Positions 9,075-17,307 of a stretch of 64,000 bases of DNA are shown here, one piece after another. The translations under genes and the position numbers were made by a program. Below the pieces are notes generated by a model that had not been told where the DNA came from, ran no database searches, and worked only from the letters and a program-made list of their open reading frames with translations. Every line of letters begins with the position of its first letter. Position 1 is the first letter of the stretch. The stretch is from UBA1219 sp045601425 (GTDB lineage: Bacteria; Bacteroidota; Bacteroidia; Bacteroidales; P3), in NCBI GenBank assembly GCA_045601425.1, contig JAZRZP010000040.1:62001-126000 (forward strand), written 5' to 3'.

Positions 9075-10085
9075 ATGAAAAGAAGTTTTTTCATATTGCT
9101 ATTGGCGATGTTTTGCATCGGTGGAGTTTCCGCACAAACATCGTACACCATAAAAGGAAAGATTACGAAAACACATCTCAAGAGAGTGTTTTTGCAGGTT
9201 TATACAGCCAAGGATTCCGTAATACGCTCCGAAGCACGTATCGAACCCGACGGTACTTTTGTTTTCAAAGGTTCTCTTATTGAACCAACCTTGGCCGAAG
9301 TCCGTCTAGCAAGTACATCGCGAGGATTCTTCTTCTATCTGGAAAACAACGAAATAAACCTCAGCGTTGATGCCAACGATGTAAACAATACCCGCATCAC
9401 CGGCTCTTATTCCAACAGCCAGTACCGCTACATTCTCGAACAGTGTGCAGAAAAAGAGGACAGCATAAACGAATGTCTCGATTCTTATATCAGGCAGAAT
9501 CCCGAATCGATTTATTCGCCGAGAATTCTGGCGACGCAACCGTGTTTCGCACTCATCACTTACCGTGAATTGAGATCCTATCTGTCGAAATTCACAGGTG
9601 CCGCACGGCGTACATACGATTACCGCATTCTCCAGTCGAAACTGCGTCAGATGAACAACGTGGCTGTCGGAACCAAACTTTCCGACTGGCCTCTGCAAGA
9701 TACCTCATGCCGCGACATAACAATGTATCAGCAGCTTGAGGGCAACAAATACCTCGTCATAAACTTCTGGTCGGCAAAGGGCCTTACCCCCAGCGACCGC
9801 AACACCATGATAGATACATACAAGAAATATGAAAGTAGGGGCGTTGAATTCTTCTCCATCTCTTTCGATGTACACAGAAGCCAGTGGATTGATGCTGTCA
9901 ATGAAAGTGGCTTTACTTGGAAACACGGCTGCGACTATAATTCATGGGAAAGTGTGATAACCAAGAACTTGTGCATCAGTTTCATTCCATGCAACATCAT
10001 CATTGATTCCGACGGAACCATAGTGGCAAGGGACATATCCATCAGACAGTTGGATTCCACTTTGGATAAACTCTTGAACAAATAA
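9075..10085 (+). CDS. Exported DUF4369 + thioredoxin-like protein lacking the CxxC motif
   Basis: A 336-aa envelope protein. A signal peptide (MKRSFFILLLAMFCIGGVSAQ) is followed by a DUF4369 domain (about 22-125: YTIKGKITK, DGTFVFKGSL, FYLENNEINLSVD). A helical middle and a TlpA/AhpC-like thioredoxin fold follow (about 205-336: KLSDWPLQDTS, YLVINFWSAKG, GVEFFSISFD, SFIPCNIIIDSDG). The same two-domain layout is common in Bacteroidota. Where TlpA proteins have WCxxC this protein reads FWSAKGLTPS, so both redox cysteines are missing and disulfide exchange is unlikely. The ATG at 9075 was preferred over 9042, which falls inside the terminator hairpin and adds no signal-like residues. Confidence 0.85.
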   Translation: MKRSFFILLLAMFCIGGVSAQTSYTIKGKITKTHLKRVFLQVYTAKDSVIRSEARIEPDGTFVFKGSLIEPTLAEVRLASTSRGFFFYLENNEINLSVDANDVNNTRITGSYSNSQYRYILEQCAEKEDSINECLDSYIRQNPESIYSPRILATQPCFALITYRELRSYLSKFTGAARRTYDYRILQSKLRQMNNVAVGTKLSDWPLQDTSCRDITMYQQLEGNKYLVINFWSAKGLTPSDRNTMIDTYKKYESRGVEFFSISFDVHRSQWIDAVNESGFTWKHGCDYNSWESVITKNLCISFIPCNIIIDSDGTIVARDISIRQLDSTLDKLLNK

Positions 10086-10093
10086 ATGAAATC

Positions 10094-10121
10094 GGAGAAT
10101 TTGAAAAAATTCTCCTTTTTT
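10094..10121 (+). terminator. Terminator hairpin between the thioredoxin-like and TPR genes
   Basis: GGAGAATT (10094-10101), loop TGAAAA, AATTCTCC (10108-10115), then six T. It is 23 nt before the ATG at 10145, with no obvious promoter in between. Confidence 0.8.
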
Positions 10122-10144
10122 GACTTCAAATAAGCAGACCGACA

Positions 10145-11956
10145 ATGAAAAAAAGAATACTTTTCTGCCTCGGTCTGTTTTTTTTCAATGTTCTTGCGGC
10201 ACAGCAGAATACCTCGGAACAGCTTGCAGCACAGTATTACAGTTCCGGTGAATACGAAAAGGCCTTGTCTGTATACGAAGACCTCTTTTCCAAAAACGAC
10301 AATGATTTCTATTATAGCAGGCTGATTGACTGCTGCTTGAATCTGAAGCGATTCTCCGATGCCGAAAAAATCATAAAACGGTGCATCAGAAAAAATCCGA
10401 AAAACTTGACTTATTACGCAGATTGGGGATTCGTTCTGGAGAAAAACGGCAGGCACAAACAGGCAGAAAGGCAGTATGAAACAGCATTTCAGAAGATAGG
10501 TTACGACAGGCCGGCTATAGAAAACCTTGCTGCGAGTTTCGAAAAATACGGTCATATCGACCTCGCCGTAAAAACCTACGAAAAGGCCGGAGAAAAATTC
10601 AGCAACCCATTCGCTTATGTTTACGAAATGGCTTCTCTGTACGAAAAATCGGGTGACAGCGAAAAAATGTTCTCGCTATACTTCGACTACCTCAAAAAGC
10701 ACCCCTTCGCAAAAAATCAGGTGCAGCTGTATATGCAGCAGTCGGTAATGCAGAACAACGGTCAGAAATACAATTCGGCATTCAAAAACACTTTGGCTAA
10801 ATATATTGCCGAAAATCCGAAAAGCACCGTATTTCAGGAAATGATGATCTGGTTTTCGCTTCAGAAGAAGGATTTCGACTTTGCCATGCAGCAGGCGAAA
10901 GCCATTGACCTCCGTTTCCCCGACGATCAGGGTTTTCAGGTGTTTCAGGTGGCAAACATTGCCAAGTCGAACGGGGCTTACGACGTTGCGTCGGAGGCTT
11001 ACGGATATATACTGGGAAAAGGAAGGTCCAACGGATACTACTATGATTGCAGAATCGGCCTGCTTGAATGCAGGTTTCTAGCCATCGACGGCAAATACGG
11101 ACAGAATCCCAAAGATATTGACGCTCTGCTGAAAGAATACGAAAAAGCATTTGCCGAATTGGGTAAAAATGCTGAAACGGTACAGCTTATGCGCAATTAT
11201 GCCCACATATTGGCGTATTACAAGAACGATGCGGAAAAAGCTGCTGATATTCTGGAAGAAGCCATGGCAATACCTTATCTTGAAACACTTACTGTTGCAA
11301 AAATCAAACTCGAACTCGGTGACATCCTGCTCTCGAACGGCTTTGTGTGGGATGCGACATTGCTTTACATGCAAGTGGGAAAAGCCCACAAGAACGATGT
11401 CGTCGGCTCTGAAGCCAAGTTCAGGAATGCACGTCTTTCGTACTACAACACGGATTTTGAGTGGGCAAAATCGCAGCTCGACGTGCTTCGGGCATCTACT
11501 TCCAAACTCATTGCAAACGATGCCATGCAACTGTCTCTGCTAATCTCGGACAATATTGACGAGGATAGTTCGTTTAATACACTTTCATACTTTGCAAAAG
11601 CCGATTTTCTGATATTTCGGAAAAAATATGATGAAGCACTGAAGTTTTTCGATACCATTGAAATGAAAAACCTCACACATCCACTGTTCGATGAAATTCT
11701 GATGCGGAAATCGGATATTGCAATGAAACGCGGTGACTATCGGCAGGCCGACAGCTTATTGCAGAAACTTGTCGATTTTTATCCCGAAGACATACTGGCC
11801 GATGATGCCCTTTTCATGCTTGCCGAACTTAATGAAACGAGGTTCGGGAACAAGGATAAGGCTGTCGGATTTTATGAGAAAATTTTGCTCGACTACACGG
11901 GAAGTCTGTATGTGGTTGAAGCACGCAAGCGATATAATTTATTGAAAACAAATTAA
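10145..11956 (+). CDS. Exported tetratricopeptide-repeat protein
   Basis: A 603-aa protein with a signal peptide (MKKRILFCLGLFFFNVLAAQ, cleaved near residue 19). The rest is almost entirely helical repeats, with TPR-type units clear at about 30-170 (QYYSSGEYEKALSVYEDL, ILKRC-type helices) and again at about 500-595 (KYDEALKFFDTIE, GDYRQADSLLQKLV, FGNKDKAVGFYEKIL). TPR proteins in the periplasm scaffold protein assembly; no enzymatic domain is visible. It is followed after 12 nt by the TerC-family gene, so the two may be co-transcribed. The specific partner cannot be deduced. Confidence 0.85.
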   Translation: MKKRILFCLGLFFFNVLAAQQNTSEQLAAQYYSSGEYEKALSVYEDLFSKNDNDFYYSRLIDCCLNLKRFSDAEKIIKRCIRKNPKNLTYYADWGFVLEKNGRHKQAERQYETAFQKIGYDRPAIENLAASFEKYGHIDLAVKTYEKAGEKFSNPFAYVYEMASLYEKSGDSEKMFSLYFDYLKKHPFAKNQVQLYMQQSVMQNNGQKYNSAFKNTLAKYIAENPKSTVFQEMMIWFSLQKKDFDFAMQQAKAIDLRFPDDQGFQVFQVANIAKSNGAYDVASEAYGYILGKGRSNGYYYDCRIGLLECRFLAIDGKYGQNPKDIDALLKEYEKAFAELGKNAETVQLMRNYAHILAYYKNDAEKAADILEEAMAIPYLETLTVAKIKLELGDILLSNGFVWDATLLYMQVGKAHKNDVVGSEAKFRNARLSYYNTDFEWAKSQLDVLRASTSKLIANDAMQLSLLISDNIDEDSSFNTLSYFAKADFLIFRKKYDEALKFFDTIEMKNLTHPLFDEILMRKSDIAMKRGDYRQADSLLQKLVDFYPEDILADDALFMLAELNETRFGNKDKAVGFYEKILLDYTGSLYVVEARKRYNLLKTN

Positions 11957-11968
11957 ATAACAAAAATT

Positions 11969-13030
11969 ATGAGTTCAGAAATTCTGTTTTTCGGAGGTTT
12001 TTTGCTCCTTGTGGCGTTCATGCTTTTCCTCGATTTGGGTGTTTTCCACAAATCCGACCATATCATCTCCACTAAGGAAGCTCTTATCTGGACAGGTGTA
12101 TGGATAGGAACGGCAATGCTTTTCAGCCTTGTTGTTTTTTTCAAGGCCGAATGGATTCACGGCATAACCGACAATAACGGGCTTGCGGACTATTATGCAA
12201 ATTACTGCAAGTCTTCCAACGTCGATTTTGACCCGGCACGGCCTTATGCGGAAAATCTTGCCGCTTATCACAGCATGCTGGGTGTGGAATACATAACAGG
12301 TTATTTCATGGAAAAAGCCCTTTCTATGGACAATATTTTCGTGATGATAATGATTTTCATCAGTTTCGGCATAGAAAAGAAATATTATCACCGCGTATTG
12401 TTCTGGGGCATAATAGGTGCCATAGTGCTGCGTTTCGTGTTTATATTCCTTAGCTCGGCTTTGATACAGAAATTCGCATGGATTCTGGCTGTTTTCGGCG
12501 TTATTCTCGTTTATTCGGGTATAAAGATGTTTTTTGAGAAAAACGACGAGAAAATTGATACTGAAAAACATCCCATGGTGAAGTTCGCCTCCAAATATTT
12601 CAGGGTTACCCCAAAACTCCACGGTCACGACTTCTTTGCCAAAATAGACGGAAAACATTTCATAACACCGCTGTTCGTAGTGCTTCTGGTAATAGAATTT
12701 TCGGACGTAATTTTCGCTGTCGATTCGATTCCAGCCGTATTCTCCATAACGCAAGATCCGTATATTGTGTTTTTCTCCAACATTTTTGCCATACTTGGAT
12801 TGCGTTCCCTTTTCTTTGTGCTCAGCAACGTGATGGACAAATTCTGGCTCCTGAAATACGGCCTTGGTGTCCTGCTTACATTCATCGGTGTCAAAATGCT
12901 TCTGAATACATTCCTTGACATAGAGATAGGAACGATAATATCGCTTTTCGTGATACTTGGAATACTGGTTGTAAGTATCACGTTTTCACTGTTTTTCCCG
13001 GCAAAGGCAAAGACTGTGGAAGTGGAATGA
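11969..13030 (+). CDS. TerC/DUF475-family integral membrane protein
   Basis: A 353-aa polytopic membrane protein with about 8-9 transmembrane segments. The TerC signature regions are visible: FLDLGVFHK in the first helix, LSMDNIFVMIMIF in the middle, and EFSDVIFAVDSIPAVF with conserved acidic residues inside the membrane. FSNIFAILGLRSLFF and GVLLTFIGVKMLL follow. TerC-family proteins (tellurite resistance, Alx/MeeF) are linked to manganese export and metalation of exported proteins. The exact role here is not known. It starts 12 nt after the TPR gene and is followed after 9 nt by an acyltransferase, suggesting one operon. Confidence 0.92.
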   Translation: MSSEILFFGGFLLLVAFMLFLDLGVFHKSDHIISTKEALIWTGVWIGTAMLFSLVVFFKAEWIHGITDNNGLADYYANYCKSSNVDFDPARPYAENLAAYHSMLGVEYITGYFMEKALSMDNIFVMIMIFISFGIEKKYYHRVLFWGIIGAIVLRFVFIFLSSALIQKFAWILAVFGVILVYSGIKMFFEKNDEKIDTEKHPMVKFASKYFRVTPKLHGHDFFAKIDGKHFITPLFVVLLVIEFSDVIFAVDSIPAVFSITQDPYIVFFSNIFAILGLRSLFFVLSNVMDKFWLLKYGLGVLLTFIGVKMLLNTFLDIEIGTIISLFVILGILVVSITFSLFFPAKAKTVEVE

Positions 13031-13039
13031 CGGACCGCT

Positions 13040-14269
13040 ATGTCGAGTGAAATACAAAAAAGCAATCTTGGCTACAACATTTTAAAGTTTCTGGTGAGTT
13101 TCGGATTGCGGAGTTATTTCGGACACATCACCGTGCACGGCAGGGAGAATCTGCCGCACGGTGAGTCGTACATTCTTGCTCCCAACCATCAGAATGCCTT
13201 TCTCGATGCACTTTCTGTATTGTATCTCAACAGGTGCAGGCCGACTATATTCCTCGCCCGTGCCGATATTTTTTCCAGTCCCGCAGCAGCAAGGATTCTG
13301 GGCTTCCTGAAAATGATGCCCGTTTACCGTTCCCGCGACGGTAGGGGGAAAGTTCTGGAAAGGAACGGCGAAATCATGGAAAAGTCAGTATCCGCAGTCA
13401 TCGGAAAAGTCCCGTTCTGTATGATGGCAGAAGGTACCCACAACGACTGCCACCGGCTTTTGCCACTGAAAAAAGGTCTGTTCCGCATCGCTCTCGAAGC
13501 CCAGAATAGGCTTGGTGAAGGACGCCCTGTATATATAGTCCCCGTAGGTATCGACTACGAGGATTACCGCCGTTCCGGAAGGGGAGTGGTGTTGAATATC
13601 GGCAGACCCGTTTCAATGCTGGATTTTTTGGAAAAATACCGCAAATCACAGGCTGTGGCCGTTAATCAGGTACTTGAACGTATGCGCAGTGAAATGACGG
13701 ATAAAATGCACCACATAGAATCGGAAGACTTTTATGCTCTTTTTTACGAATACAGCAGACTTTACGCCGAAGTTGAATCCGGCACACATCTTTTGCCGGG
13801 ACGTGCAGCATGGGAACGCTTCGAACTTCGGTGCAAGGCCACAGAATTGCTGGAACTCCGCAAGAAAGAACACCCTGAAACATTGGCCGACCTGCCTGAA
13901 GAAATCAATGATTTGCAGAAACGGAGAAGAATTACCCAAAATCGCAATTTCAGGCGTTTCTTGGCTCTTGTTCTGGTTTTTGCAGTTGCGGTGTCGCTTT
14001 CGTGTTTTTGGGGCTGGCATGTCCTGCTGGCCGTGCTTCTGGCCTCCCCAGTATCCTTCCTGCCCACACACCTGCTGTTTCGGAACAACGAAGACCCTCA
14101 GTTTATAGGTTCCCTCAATTTCGCGACACAGTTTTCCCTAAATCTCGTTTATCTTGTGGTAATGACGTTTGTGTTTTTTTTGCTGCAGGGGTGGAAGTTC
14201 GGGATTGTCATGTTTGTCATCGGACTTTTGGGCTGGAGATATGGCAGCAGTATGGCTTTGCCGAGATAA
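13040..14269 (+). CDS. Glycerolipid acyltransferase (PlsC-like) with C-terminal membrane segments
   Basis: A 409-aa membrane-associated acyltransferase, probably acylating a glycerol phosphate or lysophospholipid. The N-terminal half is PlsC-like: block I is PNHQNAFLDAL, where His and Asp are five residues apart rather than the usual four, a spacing seen in a bacterial subgroup. Other blocks are VYRSRDGRGK and MMAEGTHNDCH (EGT motif), then VYIVPVGIDYE. A helical linker (about 215-300) and two hydrophobic segments at about 310-345 and 360-405 follow. The start ATG at 13040 is 9 nt after the upstream gene. No terminator with GC pairs follows; only A/T-rich palindromic sequence is seen. Confidence 0.88.
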   Translation: MSSEIQKSNLGYNILKFLVSFGLRSYFGHITVHGRENLPHGESYILAPNHQNAFLDALSVLYLNRCRPTIFLARADIFSSPAAARILGFLKMMPVYRSRDGRGKVLERNGEIMEKSVSAVIGKVPFCMMAEGTHNDCHRLLPLKKGLFRIALEAQNRLGEGRPVYIVPVGIDYEDYRRSGRGVVLNIGRPVSMLDFLEKYRKSQAVAVNQVLERMRSEMTDKMHHIESEDFYALFYEYSRLYAEVESGTHLLPGRAAWERFELRCKATELLELRKKEHPETLADLPEEINDLQKRRRITQNRNFRRFLALVLVFAVAVSLSCFWGWHVLLAVLLASPVSFLPTHLLFRNNEDPQFIGSLNFATQFSLNLVYLVVMTFVFFLLQGWKFGIVMFVIGLLGWRYGSSMALPR

Positions 14270-14290
14270 AAGTAGGAAAAAAAACAGTGA

Positions 14291-14314
14291 TTTTACAAAA
14301 AAAACGTTTTTTTG
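14291..14314. repeat. 24-nt A/T palindromic element, copy 1
   Basis: TTTTAC, eight A, CG, seven T, G. The identical 24 nt occurs once more at 56644-56667. The core (C, seven A, CG, seven T, G) is self-complementary. Both copies lie upstream of a strong promoter: tRNA-Phe here and the OmpA gene at the other site. Confidence 0.7.
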
Positions 14315-14408
14315 TCCGGAAAAAATAATTTTTTATTCCATTATTTCTATTTTTAACACACTGTAATTCAATGTTTTGTGAAAAATATTTCAAAAATAGG
14401 GTGAAAAA

Positions 14409-14440
14409 TTTTGCAGATTTCCGAAAAATTTGTACTTTTG
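14409..14440 (+). promoter_or_regulatory. Promoter of tRNA-Phe
   Basis: TTTTG at 14409-14413, a 19-nt spacer and TACTTTTG at 14433-14440, a near-ideal Bacteroidota promoter. The tRNA begins 18 nt downstream. Confidence 0.8.
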
Positions 14441-14458
14441 CACTCGCAAAAACGCGAT

Positions 14459-14531
<73 letters not shown>

Positions 14532-14603
14532 CAGAATAGAAAAGGAAGCATGCAAGCATTTGTGTGCTTTTTTTGTTGTAAATCACTTGAAAAAAACAAT
14601 ACC

Positions 14604-15059
14604 ATGGATTTGGAATCAAAAATTGCAGCCGACATGAAGGCTGCCATGCTCAACAAAGACCGCGAAACACTGGAAGCACTCAGAGCCATAAAATCGGCCA
14701 TACTTTTGGAAAAGACATCGAAAACCGCCACCGGCGGAGAACTCGGTGAAGCTGCCGGAATACCAATGCTCCAAAAACTTATAAAGCAACGCAAGGAAGC
14801 TTCCGAAATATACAAGTCGCAAAACCGTCAGGATCTCTACGATGCCGAGATGTTTCAGGTTTCGGTTATAGAGAAATACCTTCCTGCACAGCTTTCCGTT
14901 GAAGAAGTGGAAAAGTCATTGAAAGACATCATTGCACAGGTAGGAGCCACCTCACCGCGTGACATGGGCAAGGTGATGGGTGTTGCATCCAGACAGTTCG
15001 CTGGCAAAGCCGACAACAAAACCGTTTCTGAAATTGTAAAACGACTTCTTGCCGAATAA
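14604..15059 (+). CDS. GatB/YqeY domain-containing protein
   Basis: A 151-aa YqeY-family protein, related to the tail domain of the GatB amidotransferase subunit, which contacts tRNA. Its own function is unknown. Conserved features are the N-terminal AADMKAAMLNKDRETLEALRAI helix region and the C-terminal GKVMGVASRQFAGKADNKTV motif (KVM, AD). The ATG at 14604 was chosen because upstream codons run back into tRNA-Phe. It lies 3 nt before the degenerate pseudouridine-synthase-like gene, so the two are probably one transcript, possibly with the tRNA. Confidence 0.92.
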   Translation: MDLESKIAADMKAAMLNKDRETLEALRAIKSAILLEKTSKTATGGELGEAAGIPMLQKLIKQRKEASEIYKSQNRQDLYDAEMFQVSVIEKYLPAQLSVEEVEKSLKDIIAQVGATSPRDMGKVMGVASRQFAGKADNKTVSEIVKRLLAE

Positions 15060-15062
15060 TCC

Positions 15063-15923
15063 ATGAAGATAACAGCAAAAGACGAAATCCCGCTGCTTGA
15101 ACTGCTAAAAAAAGAGTTTCCCGAAACATCGGTTACAAAACTCAAAAAAGTGATTCAGTGCGGTTGCGTGCATTACAAAGGCGCTTCGGTGAAACACCCT
15201 GAATTTGTGCTTCAGAAAGGCGATACCATAGAGTACACGAAATACGAGGCAAAACGGACGTTTCGCGAACGCTCCTCGGTGCCCGTCCTTTTCGAAGACG
15301 GTGACATCGTAGTCTCTTTCAAATCTGCCGGTACTCCACTTACAGGCAAGAATGTGCAGAACGTGCGTGCGTTGAACAACTCGCTCAATGCCCATCTTAC
15401 AAAGCTGTACAAGCATAGCGTGGCCGTTGTGAGCGTGAACAGCATGAGACTCGAAGATTCGGGAATATGCGTGTTCTCCAAACGTGATGACATTAAGAAA
15501 ACTCTGAAGGAAAACTACGACAAGGCAAAGAAGTTTTTCAGAGTTTGGATTTGTGGGAAACCACAGCAGGAAAATGGAATTTTTGAATCCTATGCACTGT
15601 TCAATGACAGGGGGTTCCTGAAAGACTGGTCCGAAGAACAAGTGCCAGAGGCTCAAAAGTGTACACTCCGCTATTCGCTTCTCCGTACCGAGGGTGAGGT
15701 TTCACTGCTGGAAATAGAGGCTAACCAACTGTTCGAAAATCAGATATGTATGCAGCTCATGCATTGCGGTTTCCCTGTTTTGGGTGATAAGAAAAACATC
15801 CGCTTCAAAGTTGACTATCCGTTCCCTTATGTTTTCAACTACAAGGTGAAAATGCAGCATCCGGCAGGAATGAAGATGTTGAATCTCACTACATCAGTAC
15901 CAGCGATTTTCGACAAGGAGTGA
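15063..15923 (+). CDS. S4-domain protein related to RluA pseudouridine synthases, active site degenerate
   Basis: A 286-aa protein with the RluA layout. The N-terminal S4 RNA-binding domain (about 8-60: TKLKKVIQCGCVHYKG, VLQKGDTIEY) is followed by a pseudouridine-synthase fold. The catalytic segment, HRLDxxTSG in active enzymes, reads SMRLEDSGICVFSK (near residue 125-138), so the catalytic Asp is replaced by Glu and the His by Met. The later GRTHQIRVH segment reads FENQICMQL, while the following HCGFPVLGD is well kept. The fold and RNA-binding parts are therefore conserved but catalysis is doubtful. It starts 3 nt after the yqeY-type gene. It could be an RNA-binding, non-catalytic paralogue, and a sequence drifted towards a pseudogene is less likely because the frame is full length. 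Confidence 0.8.
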   Translation: MKITAKDEIPLLELLKKEFPETSVTKLKKVIQCGCVHYKGASVKHPEFVLQKGDTIEYTKYEAKRTFRERSSVPVLFEDGDIVVSFKSAGTPLTGKNVQNVRALNNSLNAHLTKLYKHSVAVVSVNSMRLEDSGICVFSKRDDIKKTLKENYDKAKKFFRVWICGKPQQENGIFESYALFNDRGFLKDWSEEQVPEAQKCTLRYSLLRTEGEVSLLEIEANQLFENQICMQLMHCGFPVLGDKKNIRFKVDYPFPYVFNYKVKMQHPAGMKMLNLTTSVPAIFDKE

Positions 15924-15944
15924 ATGGTTTCATTGGAAAAAGCA

Positions 15945-15983
15945 TGAAAAGTCCGGCTGTTTTGTATACGACCGGACTTTTTC
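15945..15983. terminator. Terminator after the RluA-like gene
   Basis: An almost perfect stem pairs TGAAAAGTCCGG (15945-15956) with CCGGACTTTTTCA (15972-15984) across a 15-nt loop, and the 3' arm is itself T-rich. It may work in both directions. Confidence 0.75.
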
Positions 15984-16010
15984 ATAAATTTATCATGGAA
16001 AACAATGAAA

Positions 16011-16045
16011 AAACAAAAAAAAGAGAACCGTATTTCGGTTCTCTT
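16011..16045 (-). terminator. Terminator of tRNA-Val
   Basis: On the minus strand AAGAGAACCG pairs with CGGTTCTCTT (16021-16030 with 16036-16045, 5-nt loop) and is followed by a long T-run. It lies 4 nt after the tRNA 3' end. Confidence 0.85.
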
Positions 16046-16049
16046 TCCG

Positions 16050-16124
16050 TGGGAGCAATAGGATTCGAACCTATGACCCTCTGCTTGTAAGGCAGATGCT
16101 CTGAACCAGCTGAGCTATGCTCCC
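16050..16124 (-). tRNA. tRNA-Val (anticodon TAC)
   Basis: A 75-nt cloverleaf on the minus strand: acceptor GGGAGCA/TGCTCCC, D-arm TAGCTCAGCTGG, anticodon loop CTTACAA (anticodon TAC), T-arm ATAGG-TTCGAAT-CCTAT and discriminator A. CCA is not encoded. It is a single-gene unit with its own promoter and terminator. Confidence 0.96.
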
Positions 16125-16150
16125 GTGCAAATTATCTCGTTTTGCGTTTG

Positions 16151-16180
16151 CAAAGGTACGACTTTTTTTTAAACTGCCAA
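16151..16180 (-). promoter_or_regulatory. Promoter of tRNA-Val
   Basis: Reading the minus strand: TTG (16178-16180), 19-nt spacer, TACCTTTG (16151-16158), both matching the Bacteroidota consensus. The tRNA begins 26 nt downstream. Confidence 0.8.
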
Positions 16181-16253
16181 AGAAAAAAATGTTTTTTTTT
16201 GTTTTTTTTGTTTAAATATCTGTAAATCAAAATGTTGTTTTTTGAAAAATTTT

Positions 16254-16317
16254 CCTCCAGACTCGTTTTGTTTATGATTTTTGACCTGTTTTTTTGAAAA
16301 AACGAGTGTTTTGGAGG
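16254..16317. repeat. Long interrupted inverted repeat between the hydrolase gene and tRNA-Val
   Basis: CCTCCA (16254-16259), G, ACTCGTTTT (16261-16269) faces AAAACGAGT (16297... to 16307), GTTT, TGGAGG (16312-16317). That gives 15 bp of pairing with a small asymmetric bulge and a T/A-rich loop of about 27 nt. On the minus strand it lies directly after the hydrolase stop (16335) and is followed by AAAATTTTT. It may be that gene's terminator or a structured 3' end. Confidence 0.55.
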
Positions 16318-16334
16318 TGGAAATCACTGAAAAT

Positions 16335-17141
16335 TTATAGGTAGCATGTGTTCACGAAATTCTTGATGCGTTGTTTCACAAAGTCGCGTTCTTCTAGGAA
16401 CGACATGTGTGAGACTTCGCCAAGAAGCATTATTTCGGAGTATTTCGGCAGAACTGCCTGACATACCGCATATTCAACCGGTATGCGTGGGTCTTCCTTG
16501 CCGTAGATGAAGAGTACCGGTACTTGGGAGTCTTCCAGTACCGAAAGCCTTGTTGTACGCTGTGCCATGCCGCGTTGTGCGGCGGCAATGCCGTCAACGG
16601 TGGTTTCCAAAGAAAGATCCTGAACATCTTTTATGTCGACAGAATATTGATTTCTCTTTTTTGAGTAAAAAAGTTCCGGAATGAATTTTATGATATAATC
16701 GGGACGGTTCGTTTTTGCCAATTCTATTGATTCGTAGCGTTTTTGTACGACATCGGGTTCGTCGGCGATGGCTTGCGAGTTGAGAAGCCCGAATCCGCGC
16801 AGCATATACGGATATTTTTCCGCAAAGGCGAGTGTTACGTATCCGCCCATCGAATGGCCGAGTATGACGCATTGTTCGATGCCAAGATTTTCGAGTACGG
16901 CATGTACGGCATCTGCCATGAATTCCATCGTGTGTATTTCACCGTATGTTGCAGAATTGCCGTGACCCGGCAAGTCAATGGCTATTACCCGCATGTTGTT
17001 CATGTATGAATATATGTACGACGCCCAGATTTCAAGATTGTTCATGAAACCGTGCAAAAGCACCAGAACCTTATTGTTTTCTCTGCCTTCGTCCTGAAAG
17101 TGAATGTTTTTGCCTTTGAATGTAATATTGCTGTGTATCAT
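16335..17141 (-). CDS. Alpha/beta-fold hydrolase
   Basis: A 268-aa alpha/beta hydrolase. The oxyanion region LLHGFMNN (about 28-35), DLPGHGNSATYG, and the nucleophile elbow GHSMGGYV (Ser near residue 99) are clear. A later Asp (GKEDPRIP) and His (EVSHMSF) complete the catalytic triad. No signal peptide is present, so it is cytoplasmic. The family includes esterases and C-C hydrolases, and the substrate cannot be deduced. It is monocistronic by position: the upstream neighbour (17308-20082) is 166 nt away on the same strand, and the downstream inverted repeat 16254-16317 may end its transcript. Confidence 0.9.
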   Translation of the reverse strand: MIHSNITFKGKNIHFQDEGRENNKVLVLLHGFMNNLEIWASYIYSYMNNMRVIAIDLPGHGNSATYGEIHTMEFMADAVHAVLENLGIEQCVILGHSMGGYVTLAFAEKYPYMLRGFGLLNSQAIADEPDVVQKRYESIELAKTNRPDYIIKFIPELFYSKKRNQYSVDIKDVQDLSLETTVDGIAAAQRGMAQRTTRLSVLEDSQVPVLFIYGKEDPRIPVEYAVCQAVLPKYSEIMLLGEVSHMSFLEERDFVKQRIKNFVNTCYL

Positions 17142-17307
17142 TATTGTCTTTTTTTGATATAACGGATTGATAATAAGTTATTTATGTGGTTATAAGCACA
17201 AATGCGAGCCCATAAAAACTGGACAAAGATACTGCACATTTTCGTGAGGACACGTCTGTTTTCTCAAAAGAAATCCTCAACTTATTGTTAATAAAAGAGA
17301 TATGGCT

